A stretch of DNA of 64,000 nt from Imperialibacter sp963977595 (GTDB taxonomy: Bacteria; Bacteroidota; Bacteroidia; Cytophagales; Cyclobacteriaceae): the NCBI RefSeq assembly GCF_048007035.1, contig NZ_CP180355.1:5580001-5644000 (forward strand). The letters are read 5' to 3'. The stretch's first letter is position 1. Every line of letters starts with the position of its first letter. Shown piece by piece: positions 41,548 to 52,000 of the stretch. A program made the position numbers and the translations under genes. The notes under the pieces were generated by a model that saw only the letters and a list, made by a program, of their open reading frames with translations, did not search any database and had not been told where the DNA came from.

Positions 41548-43422
41548 ATGAAGCATGCGTTTGAACTCACTGTCGCTCTTGTTTTTAGCGTTCTTGTTTC
41601 AAAAGCCCAGCCCTCCGGCACGCCGCTAACACCCCGGCAGCTGACAGACTCACTTGAAGTGCTGATGGAAAGGAACGACATCCCTGGTATCATGCTGACC
41701 ATTGTTAAAGATGACAGCACCATCTTTTCAGGCGGACTGGGTGTGAAAGACAAAGGGACCAACTCGCAGGTAGATGGATCGACCCTGTTCAGATTGGGCT
41801 CCATCACCAAAAGCTTTGTGGCGTTGGGCGTGCTCAGGTTAGTGGAAGAAGGCAAGTTTTCGCTGGAAGACGAAGTGAAGGCGTTGGCGCCGGAAATCGA
41901 CTTTGAGAATAGCTTTGAGCCGGAGCACCCTGTGCGGGTAAAACACCTGCTTTCGCACACAGCTGGGTTCGACGACATGCACCTGAATGAGGTTTATAAT
42001 ACATCCGATACCGTCGTTTATCCTCTAAGGAAGGTGCTGGAACAGCACATGAAGACACTTAAAGTACGGTGGCAGCCGGGAACCCGCTATGCCTATAGCA
42101 ACCCTGGTTGGACAGTGGCCGGTTATCTTATCGAAAAGTATGCTGAGCAGCCCTACGATGAGTTTATCACGGAAACGGTGCTCAACCCAATCGGAATGAA
42201 GACCTCTAACTTTAAGTCTGTTCCTGAGGGACAGGCTTATTCCAAAGGATATGATGGAACAGGCAATGAAGTGCCCTTTCTCCCTATCTATCATCGCCCT
42301 GCAGGAGCCTTCAATAGCAATGCCGATGATATGGCACGGTTTCTTTCTTTTTGGATCAACAGAGGCAGGGTAGATTCTGCCCAGGTTTTTCCCTCAAAAG
42401 TACTTGAGCTGATGGAGGCACCAGCCTACACCATTGCCAATCAGGCGGGCTTACCAGTTGGCTACGGTTTAGGTAACTATACTTTTGATACGCAGATGCC
42501 TGCCTCGTTTCATGGGCACGATGGCGGGATTGATGGTTTTTCTTCCTCTTACGGCTACAATTGTCAGTATGGGATAGGTTATGCCATTTCCAACAATGCA
42601 GGCAAGGGCATGGGAGATTTGGTCAACCTTGTCAAGCAGTTTCTTGTGCAGGACGTATCAGTTGCCAAACCCGCTACGCAAGCATTGGACGTTGAAACAA
42701 TGAAACGATACGAGGGCTACTACCTCTTCAAGGCCTCCCGTAATCAGATTTTCGCCTTTATCGATCGCATATTCAGCACCTGCGAGGTAACCATCGATAA
42801 CGACACGCTGTACCTGAAGCAGTTTATGAAGGATCGCTTTCCCGTGCTACCGGTTGCTAATCCGGGAGGTGAGGGCTATCTTTTTGCCGGACTCAAAGAC
42901 TATGTTCCCAGTCATGTATTTGTACCAACCGACAAAGGTGAGCCCGTGCTGGCTACAGCAGTTGTTGGCAATTACCTTGAGAGAGTGAAATACTCAAGCG
43001 TTCTCACCAAGAGGGTGCTACTGGTGGCATCGTTGGTGTTGCTTGTAAGCTCATGTTTTGCTACTCTGATTTGGCTGATTTTTGCTATCAGGAAGTCTTT
43101 GGCCTGGCAGGAGTTCCTTCGGAGAATGGTGCCGTCGTTGGTGGTGGTTGGTTTGATTATGATTGCTACGGGGCTGTTCGGAACCATCAATAAGTTAAGT
43201 GAAGCAGGCGAACCGAACGTCAATGGCTGGCTAATTTATCTGGGAGGTTGGATCATCCTGTTCAGCGCTTTTTTAAGTACCCGCTTTGGTATTATGAACT
43301 TTAAATTGGGTGAGAAGAAGGCTTTCTCGGTGTATTATATCTTGCTGGCCTTCTCTTGTGTGATTGTCACCTTGTTTCTTTATGATGCGGGTTGGATGGG
43401 ATTGAAAGTGTGGGAGTACTAG
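41548..43422 (+). CDS. Beta-lactamase-fold serine hydrolase with C-terminal membrane segments
   Basis: 624 residues with a leader (MKHAFELTVALVFSVLVSKA). The class C/beta-lactamase-related motifs are S85-x-x-K88 (GSITKSF), Y183-S-N185 and H324-D-G326 (GHDGG), giving a complete serine-hydrolase triad set. The C-terminus (~470-624) carries four or so hydrophobic helices. Such proteins are peptidases, esterases or D-amino-acid-related enzymes; the substrate is unknown. It precedes pfkA by 153 bp on the same strand. Confidence 0.87.
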   Translation: MKHAFELTVALVFSVLVSKAQPSGTPLTPRQLTDSLEVLMERNDIPGIMLTIVKDDSTIFSGGLGVKDKGTNSQVDGSTLFRLGSITKSFVALGVLRLVEEGKFSLEDEVKALAPEIDFENSFEPEHPVRVKHLLSHTAGFDDMHLNEVYNTSDTVVYPLRKVLEQHMKTLKVRWQPGTRYAYSNPGWTVAGYLIEKYAEQPYDEFITETVLNPIGMKTSNFKSVPEGQAYSKGYDGTGNEVPFLPIYHRPAGAFNSNADDMARFLSFWINRGRVDSAQVFPSKVLELMEAPAYTIANQAGLPVGYGLGNYTFDTQMPASFHGHDGGIDGFSSSYGYNCQYGIGYAISNNAGKGMGDLVNLVKQFLVQDVSVAKPATQALDVETMKRYEGYYLFKASRNQIFAFIDRIFSTCEVTIDNDTLYLKQFMKDRFPVLPVANPGGEGYLFAGLKDYVPSHVFVPTDKGEPVLATAVVGNYLERVKYSSVLTKRVLLVASLVLLVSSCFATLIWLIFAIRKSLAWQEFLRRMVPSLVVVGLIMIATGLFGTINKLSEAGEPNVNGWLIYLGGWIILFSAFLSTRFGIMNFKLGEKKAFSVYYILLAFSCVIVTLFLYDAGWMGLKVWEY

Positions 43423-43575
43423 GATAACCTTGTTCCCGTTGTCTAGCATAAGCTTGCCCATGTTCGCCATCTGTAGGCGATAAGTCAGACCATTGGGGTA
43501 TAGTTACAGCCTATTCACTAAAGAACCACTTTGTATTTCGTACGGATTGCTTAGATTCATCTGAAATCTGGAAAT

Positions 43576-44676
43576 ATGAGCAAGAAGAAACTACTGGTGC
43601 TTACAGGCGGCGGCGACTGTCCCGGCCTGAACGCTGTGCTGCGGGGGATTGTAAAGAGGTCGCAGCAAAATCCCGAGTGGGAGGTGTACGGAAGCATTGA
43701 AGCCTACAACGGTGTACTGAGCGACCCGCAGGAGATTGTCAGGCTGGATAACAAGGCCATCGCCGGCATCCACGTAAAGGGCGGCACTATCATAAAAACA
43801 ACCAACAAAGGAGGGCCATTTACCTGGCCGGTGAAGCATGAAGATGGTACCTGGTCCAGTATTGATCGCTCCGATGACTTACTCAACCGCCTCGATGATC
43901 TCGGCATAACCGCAGTGATTAGTATCGGTGGGGATGGTTCGCAGCGCATTTCGCAGAAGCTTTACGAGCGGGGTTTGGATATTGTGGGTGTGCCGAAAAC
44001 CATTGACAACGATCTTTCGGGCACCGATTTTACTTTTGGTTTTCAAACAGCGGTGCAAATTGCCTCCGATAGCCTTGATAAGCTGGTAACCACTGCCGAA
44101 AGCCACCACCGGGTTATGATCATGGAGGTGATGGGCAGGGCAGCGGGGTGGATTGCTCTCCATACGGCCATTTCCGGCGGAGCAGAGGTTTGCCTTATTC
44201 CGGAGATACCTTACGATATAGAGAAAATAAAGCAACGAATTGACCAGCGTTACCACAATGGAAAGGGCTTCGCTCATATTGTGATGGCTGAAGGTGCTAA
44301 GCCGATTGGAGGAGATGTGGTTGCCACTAAAAGCAATGAGGTCGGGTATAAAAATGTCCGGTTGGGGGGATGTGCTTACCGGCTTTCTCAGGAATTGAAA
44401 GATGCAGGCTGTGAGGCCGATATTCGAGAGACCGTATTGGGGCATATCCAAAGAGGAGGAGGGCCAATAGCCTTCGATAGGGTACTTGCCCTACAGTTTG
44501 GTGTGAAGGCATTTGAAATGGTGCTGGAACGGAAGTTTGGCAGGATGGTGGCCTATAAACACAACGACATCGTGGACGTACCATTGCTGGAAGCCATTAG
44601 TACCTACAATTATGTTAACACGGATTCCTACCTCGTGAAAACAGCCAGAGGGTTAGGCATCTCTTTTGGAGATTAA
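43576..44676 (+). CDS. pfkA: 6-phosphofructokinase
   Basis: 366 residues. GGGDCPGLNAVLRGIV opens the ATP/PPi site, GGDGS (118-122) has Gly rather than Asp at the discriminating position, which favours ATP over PPi, and PKTIDND (140-146) carries the catalytic base Asp144. The length and MEVMGRAAGWIAL motif match the longer bacterial PFK group. It phosphorylates fructose-6-phosphate in glycolysis. It is convergent with porP across a terminator hairpin. Confidence 0.93.
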   Translation: MSKKKLLVLTGGGDCPGLNAVLRGIVKRSQQNPEWEVYGSIEAYNGVLSDPQEIVRLDNKAIAGIHVKGGTIIKTTNKGGPFTWPVKHEDGTWSSIDRSDDLLNRLDDLGITAVISIGGDGSQRISQKLYERGLDIVGVPKTIDNDLSGTDFTFGFQTAVQIASDSLDKLVTTAESHHRVMIMEVMGRAAGWIALHTAISGGAEVCLIPEIPYDIEKIKQRIDQRYHNGKGFAHIVMAEGAKPIGGDVVATKSNEVGYKNVRLGGCAYRLSQELKDAGCEADIRETVLGHIQRGGGPIAFDRVLALQFGVKAFEMVLERKFGRMVAYKHNDIVDVPLLEAISTYNYVNTDSYLVKTARGLGISFGD

Positions 44677-44730
44677 GTCTGCCTTCAATAGAACCTGTAT
44701 CACTTTTAAAGCGGTGAGGCTGGGCAAAAA

Positions 44731-44758
44731 AAAAGCCAAACAACATTGTTTGGCTTTT
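44731..44758. terminator. Bidirectional terminator between pfkA and porP-like gene
   Basis: AAAAGCCAAACAA pairs with TTGTTTGGCTTTT over about 12 bp with a very small loop. A-rich flanks on the left and T-rich bases in the right arm allow use from either strand. It sits between the pfkA stop (44676) and the porP-like stop (44776). Confidence 0.7.
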
Positions 44759-44775
44759 CGAGGAAGTTAGGTTGA

Positions 44776-45705
44776 TTAATAATAAACCGGGCATAAAGGA
44801 TCCTTTGACAGGGCCTTTATTAATACTCTGTAGTTGAGCATGATCTCGTGCGTTCCGTTGGTGTACTGCCTTTGGCTACTGGTAACCATATCATAGGCAT
44901 AGCCAAGCCGAATGTTCTCGTTCAAAACGAGCTGAGTAATCAACGTCATTGAGTCACCGCTACGATAGGAGAGACCTGCGTAAACAATGTCTTCAAATAT
45001 CACATTACAGTTAAGGTCGATACCCAATGGCAGGTTATCCTGGTACCTGATCAGCACAGCAGGGAGAAGGTTTATGTTGTCGGTTAAAGGGAAAACCATT
45101 CCTCCGGTTAAATATACGTAACGGGGTGTTCTTGCTTCCGTCTCCTTACCCAAACTTACGTCGACAACCCTATTCTTTACGATATGAGGGATCGAAGCTC
45201 CCAGGTACATCCGTTTGTTATAGTAGTAAGCGCCTGTTCCGAAATTCGGACTGAACTTTCGGTCAGTGCCAATCAGAATATTGTCATTTTTGTCCCTAAT
45301 GGTTAGTAGATCGTAGTTTGACCTTCTGTCATTGAACCCGCCCTGAAGACCCATTGCCAAATACCCTGTCGATAGCTTGATTTTGTAGGCATAGCTGGCA
45401 TAAAATCCATAATCGGTATGAATACCCACCTGGTCTCTGGTTGCCATCAGTCCCACTCCAATCTGGTTACTAAACAAAGGTGTGTGCGCAGTAAACGTTT
45501 GGAAGGACGGTGCGCCATCAATATTGACCCATTGATCCCGGTGGATAACCGCAGCGCTGAATTCGTTGGTGCTTCCTGCGTAGGCAGGGTTAAGCACCAT
45601 TCCGTTGTACATGTACTGCGAAATAACCGGGCGTTGCTGGCCGAACACCCCCCAGCTACCCAACAACAACACTATGTAGAACGATAATCTAGTTACAATC
45701 TTCAT
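44776..45705 (-). CDS. PorP/SprF family type IX secretion outer-membrane protein
   Basis: 309 residues with a signal peptide (MKIVTRLSFYIVLLLGSWGV). The opening RPVISQYMYNGMVLNPAYAG and the HRDQWVNIDGAPSFQTFTAH run are the hallmark of the PorP/SprF family, and the rest is an alternating-strand beta-barrel ending in an aromatic-rich VYY. SprF is needed for export and anchoring of SprB, the giant gliding adhesin. Here the gene starts 8 bp after the stop of the giant adhesin gene, so it is probably the dedicated partner. Confidence 0.9.
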   Translation of the reverse strand: MKIVTRLSFYIVLLLGSWGVFGQQRPVISQYMYNGMVLNPAYAGSTNEFSAAVIHRDQWVNIDGAPSFQTFTAHTPLFSNQIGVGLMATRDQVGIHTDYGFYASYAYKIKLSTGYLAMGLQGGFNDRRSNYDLLTIRDKNDNILIGTDRKFSPNFGTGAYYYNKRMYLGASIPHIVKNRVVDVSLGKETEARTPRYVYLTGGMVFPLTDNINLLPAVLIRYQDNLPLGIDLNCNVIFEDIVYAGLSYRSGDSMTLITQLVLNENIRLGYAYDMVTSSQRQYTNGTHEIMLNYRVLIKALSKDPLCPVYY

Positions 45706-45713
45706 ACTTCAAA

Positions 45714-46001
45714 TTATCTTACGAGCTCAAGATAGCCAGAAAGTGGATCAGTTCCATCACCTTTGTCTACGAGGTAGAAATAGGTGCCAGCTGGCAACAG
45801 CCTGCTTCCCGCCACTATTCCCTTGTTACTAACACCGTCAAAGTATACATCGGTGTTGTCGTAACCATCCCCTTCCCACACAATGGCTCCGGCTCTGTTG
45901 AATATTTTCACATTGTTGTTAGGGAACTGATCGATACAATCCATGATGAAGAGATCGTTCAGTCCATCGCCGTTGGCCGACACACCATTGTAGATCACGA
46001 T
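45714..46001 (-). other. Gliding-motility C-terminal (CHU_C / type IX signal) domain
   Basis: This is the last ~95 residues of the giant protein: VIYNGVSANGDGLNDLFIMD, FPNNNVKIFNRAGAIVWEG, then PAGTYFYLVDKGDG and the terminal SGYLELVR. The pattern (NGDGxND, hypothetical-strand FNRxGxxV, LPAGTYFY, GxxxLxR) is the gliding-motility-associated C-terminal domain (TIGR04131) that directs export by the type IX system. Confidence 0.9.
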
Positions 46002-49000
46002 ATCCGCCCCAATAGTGAATTCCCGTGTTGCAGTACATCCATTGCCGTCCCAAATGGTCACCGAATAGTCACCAAATGTTGCTTCAAACAGACCACCTTC
46101 AAAAGTAGTGTTACCAGTGGCTAAGTGAGTCCACACGACGCTGTCAAGTTCTACAGGCTCAGGGAATGCCAGCAGCGCAACCCCTGTTGGCACAAGACAC
46201 TGAGAATCTTGCACATCCACCACAAACTGTGGCTCTGTGCGGGCATCGCTGATCGATATTCTTGATTCTTCAGATACGCAACCTGTCAGAAGATCGGTAG
46301 CGATCACAACGTACTCCACCGTTTCACCTTCTCTTCCCAGTCCTTTAGGGTCGAAGCCGGTGTAGATTATTGTAGTAGTATCCGTTGCTTCGTACCAGTC
46401 GAACTGATAGTTACCAATATTACCGTCCACTGTTGCCCTTGCTTCACCGTTTGGTTCGGCACAACTTGTCATGTTGCTCACAAGCGTTAGCGTAGGGTTA
46501 GAAGGCGTTACTGTTTGATCCGTCACTTCTACTGTTTGGGTCGACTGACAACCAGTGATAGTGTTCGTCACTCTCAGGGTGTAGGGGCCAGCAGCCAGGT
46601 TGCCAACTACCGGGCCGTCGAAGATTTTAGCGGCCGGATCAACCAGGGCTCCGATATACCATTCGAAAGTGTGACCGGTTACCGTGCTGTCTGCAAGGAT
46701 GGCACTTAATTCGCCGTTAGGCTGGTCTTCGAAACATATAGTGAGTGCTTGTGTCTCAGTGACGATCACGTCAGGAATGGTAGTTGCATCCGGCACCACC
46801 ACTTGAATTGGTTGTGACTGACACAATTGGTCATCCCGGTTATACACCATCAATGTGTAGGTGCCGCTGTTCAAATTCTCCCACGACTGTCCTTCAAAGT
46901 CAAACTCTCCGGCATTGAAGCCAGGAGGAACCAAACCGGCATTCCAAACGAACTTGTAGTTCTGAATCTCCTTGCCAAATGGCAGGGTAATCAGGTTTGC
47001 TGCAACTACTCCGTCGAATGGCGCAATACATCTGTCGTTCACTGTAGCCGTGGTTGTTACCTCGAGTGGATTGATTGACTCGTCCGACATAGGATAAGTC
47101 TCTACTGAGCTACATCCTGTGGCAAGATCGGTAACCAACACAGTGTACATACCGGCTGCAATGCCTCTTAGCTCTGGGTTATTTGCCAGAAGCGGTGTGC
47201 CAGTGGCCGTAGTGCCCCTGTACCAGGCGAAAGTATATACATTCGTATCGCCAGATCCATTGGCTGTTACTTCAAGCAATCCATTTGGAATGGCAGGGTT
47301 ACAGTTGGTTTGCACTTCAACATTTACCAGACTAATTATTGGCGGTGTAGTAGCGTCTTCTACTTCTACTTCCACTTCTATGGAGCTACATCCGAAGGCG
47401 TTGTCCACAGCCCTTACGTAGTAGATACCAGCTTCCAAACCTGTGAAGATAGAGTCGGCAACTGTAGCTATTGGTGATGCACCAGCTGTAGAAGGGTTTA
47501 CATTCCACAGTTCGAAGTTGTAGTCTGCCAATACGCCAGGTGTGATGCCATTGATCTCAATAGACCCGTCGGCAGGGGTACATACCGTCATTGGCGACGT
47601 CTCAATGTCATCAAACAGCAACTGCGGAATAACTGGTTCATTTTCCAGGGTGATTTCAGCAGTACTTGTACAACCTGTGAGGCTATTCAATACCTCTACA
47701 GTGTAAGGCCCGGCAGCCAATCCGCTGATGGATTGCGTGTTGCCCAGGTTAGTGCCTGTCACACCACTACCTTCGTACCAGGTTATCACGTAGTTGCTAA
47801 TATCGTAACCAGGAGCACTTGGGTTGTCCACTATTACACTCAACTCTCCATTCGCAGTTGAAGGATCGCAGCTTTGGTCCGCTTGCACCAGCGTGATGTC
47901 TGCAACTGGGTAGGTGATTTCTTCTTCAACCACAAATTCGAGTGTTTGTGCACAACCTGTTACTGCGTGTGTGAGGGTTACAGTGTAAGCTCCAGCGCTC
48001 AGGTTGCTGATGCTGTTCTGACCAGCCACGTTGTTGACAAGGGTTGTGGCATTGTCTACATCCTTCCATGTGAAGTTGTAATCAGCCAAAGCACTTGCCG
48101 CTCCGCCCAATGTAACCACATCCACTGACGCCGCACCGTTTGGTGTACAGTTAGTCTGGTCTGTTGTAGTTCTTGCGGTTACTACAACTGGAAGAGCTTG
48201 CGTACCTACGACTATTTTCTGAGATACTGAGCACTGAGAAACGTTGTTAAGGATCGTCACCGTGTAGGTGTCGGCTGAGAGACCGGTGATGGTTGTCAAG
48301 CCATTGAAGGCAGGCAGCGCCCCACTTGAGTTGGCCCAGGTGATGGTGGTGCCATCAGTAGTGGCGTCTCCATCTGCATCCTGAGCTGCCACAGTGATTG
48401 TGATTGCTCCCACTCCAAGCGTTCCACCCACACAACCCTGGTCTTTAGTGACCGCTGCTGTCAGCGATGGATTCACGTGGTGGTCTTCTATGGTTAGCTT
48501 GATAAATGCTGAAGGACAACCCGTCGAATTTCTGGTCGCTTGAATATAGTATTCACCAGGGCCAAGCGTTCTTGTATGATTGTAAACAGTGGTTGACCCG
48601 CTTACATCCAGGTTGGCACCTATCTGGGTTGTTTTGTTGCTTTGGTACAACCTCCAGGTATATGCCTGCAGATCCTGAACGCCGTTGGTGATCTTATTGC
48701 TTCTCAATTCGAATGATCCGTTACCTGCCGGAGTTGTGCACAATGAAGAGTGTGTCAAAGCCGCCACGGTAAAGGCAGGGGTCACAAGGTTCTCAGTAAC
48801 CTGGAACCGCTCAGTGGTTTCGCAACCAGAAGCCGTATTTTCTACGATTACAGTATAGAAACCTGCAGCCAGGTTGGATACCACAAACTCAGTTCCTGAG
48901 TTGCCATCTCCGCTGATTGAGCCGGGAACAAAGGCGCCAGCTGCGGCAGATAAAGTTGTTTGGTATGTCCAGATCAGGCCGTAAGTCTGCCCGGTATTGC

Positions 49001-52000
49001 TTGCACCAGTCTTCAATCCAAAGGTGATTGTTCCGTTGTCGCCTGTGCAGTTGATGTCGGCTGTAACAGTAGACGACTCCAATTCAGGCATCTCCCTGGC
49101 ATCTTCTATATCGACAGGGTAGAACTCAGACGCACACTGGAAGGTGTTGTGTGTGGCAGTCACATAATAGCGACCAGGAGCCAGGGGTTCTGCTGCAAGC
49201 GCTGCCGTTGTGAACACACCAGCTCCATGCAATGAGAAGCTAGCGTTGTACAAGCGGAGCGTGTAGTTCGCATCAATGTTAGCCGTTGTATTAACCGTTG
49301 CATTGTCCGCAGGGTTGCCTGAGCTTGTGATAGCTATGAAGTCAGTCGTGCCATTAAAGAAAACAGAGCCGTTTTCGACATCACAAGACGTATCATCTGT
49401 GCTGCTTGCCTGGAGGGTGATCACAACCGGTACGTATTGAAGGTTGAAAGTGGCCGTAGCAGAGCAGTTCAAGCCTGTAGACTGGTTGTCGGTCACCCTC
49501 ACCCAATACTGTCCGTCCTCAACATTTGAGATGGTTGCAGTTTGGCCACCATTGCCCACTGCTACTGGGTTGACAACGCCAATCGAGCCTTTATGCCATT
49601 GGTAGAGGTATGCCCCACCATCGTTGTTGCCAATAGTCACTGTTAAGCTACCGTCAAAGTTGGCAGGATCACAATATGTATTTGGTCGTACCTGGCTAAT
49701 TGATGGCGTTGGCTTCACCGAAACGTCGCTAATAATTACCTGACGGAAGTTGGACTTACAACCCGAACCAGATGTGCTGGTGGCTTGCACGTAGTAGGTT
49801 CCGCTTGGTAAACTACTTACTACGTTTCCTGCGAAAGCATAGGTACCAGAAATGTCGGTAAAGGCATTATTGAAAAGTTTGAAAGTGTAGCCACCTGTAC
49901 CATTCGAAACATTGTTTAAGAATACATCATTCACGGTGATTGTTCCGTTTTGCGCTGGGTTACAATCCTGCGAATTGGTTTTCGTGATGTCGGCAGCACG
50001 AATTAGCAACTGGTTCGGGGTGTCTTTCACCTGAACGATCACCTGATCAGAGCATCCCCGTCCAAATCCATTGTTACCTGCGTTGTCGATAGTTGTTACG
50101 ACTATGGTGTAGAAGCCAGGCTTCAGGTTGGCAGCGCTGTTAAGACCTGCACCAGTTTGGAAGTTGGCTCCAAGAATGCCAGAACCCTCGTACCACTGGA
50201 AGTTGTAGTTAGCCGCCGCTCTAGGTGTACCAGGGCTTGCCGGGTCATCGATAGTCAGGGTGATTGTACCATTTCCATTGACAGTAAAGTCACAGAAAGT
50301 GTTTGGTGTTATCACACTGGCAATGTCCGGCTCGATAGTATCGGCGATGATAGTTACTTCAGTGTAGTCAGATTCACAACCGGTGGTTTTGTTAGTTGCC
50401 TTTACATGGTATGTGCCGGGAGCCAGTGAACCAAGTTCTCTGAAGGCTCCGTTGACCACACCATTGCCCAAAGAGGCGAAGGTGTTGTCGAAGAATTCGA
50501 TACCGTAGTTAGCATCAACGGCAGCGTCATCAGCACCATCGACAGTAACCGCTTCTACTCTGATCAAACCAGTGTCATTGCTTGAGCAATCCACATCGGG
50601 CTGCACTACTACGTTGGCCGATAGTACTTCGATAGTTTCGAAGTCGGAAGTGAGTGTAAACTCGGCGGTAGCAGTACAGTTGTTGTTAGGGTTGTTGGTA
50701 TCTGTAAGCCTTACCCAGTAAGTACCAGCCATGAGACCACTGATCAGCGAAGTGTGCGGGTTAGATGCCAAGTCGTTGGTAATAGTTACATCTGAGCTGT
50801 TAGACAAAGTAGCTCCGTTAGCAATAGGTTCGGAAACATCGCCTGTCACGCCGAGGAACCAGTTGAAAGTATAGCTACCATCCATGTCCACACCAGCTCC
50901 GGCAGTAATAGTAGCTGTCAATGAACCAGTAGGAGTGATGGCACCAGCCCCACCGAAGTCAGGGTTACAGACTGTGTTCTGACTAGTTTCAGCAATAGTG
51001 ATGGCAGGGTTCACTGCGTCATCAGCGATTGTAACCTGTAGTAAGTTAGAAGAACAACCAGTAGCCGTAGCAGTATTGTTTTGGGCTTCTACGAAGTATA
51101 CACCAGGAGAAAGATTAGCTGCGGTAGTACCAGCGAAAGCTCCTAAGATTTCAGTAGAGGCATCGCTTTGATACAAGTGGAAGGTGTAGTTGCCTGTTCC
51201 ATCAGAAGCACCATTTAGCAATACGTCAGTTACTACAATCTGGCCATTGTCAGGCGAACAGTCACTTGCATTGGAAGGTGTGATGATAGCGTTGGTCAGA
51301 GCGATATTATCTGGTGTATCAAGTACTTCAACGATCACCTGATCAGAGCATCCCCGTCCAAATCCATTGTTACCTGCGTTGTCGATAGTTGTTACGACTA
51401 TGGTGTAGAAGCCAGGCTTCAGGTTGGCAGCGCTGTTAAGACCTGCACCAGTTTGGAAGTTGGCTCCAAGAATGCCAGAACCTTCGTACCACTGGAAGTT
51501 GTAGTTAGCCGCCGCTCTAGGTGTACCAGGGCTTGCCGGGTCATCGATAGTCAGGGTGATTGTACCATTTCCATTGACAGTAAAGTCACAGAAAGTGTTT
51601 GGTGTTATCACACTGGCAATGTCCGGCTCGATAGTATCGGCGATGATAGTTACTTCAGTGTAGTCAGATTCACAACCGGTGGTTTTGTTAGCTGCCTTTA
51701 CATGGTATGTGCCAGGGGCCAGTGAACCAAGTTCCCTGAAGGCTCCGTTGACCACACCATTGCCCAAAGAGGCGAAGGTGTTGTCGAAGAATTCGATACC
51801 GTAGTTAGCATCAACGGCAGCGTCATCAGCACCATCGACAGTAACCGCTTCTACTCTGATCAAACCAGTGTCATTGCTTGAGCAATCCACATCGGGCTGC
51901 ACTACTACGTTGGCCGATAGTACTTCGATAGTTTCGAAGTCGGAAGTGAGTGTAAACTCGGCGGTAGCAGTACAGTTGTTGTTAGGGTTGTTGGTATCTG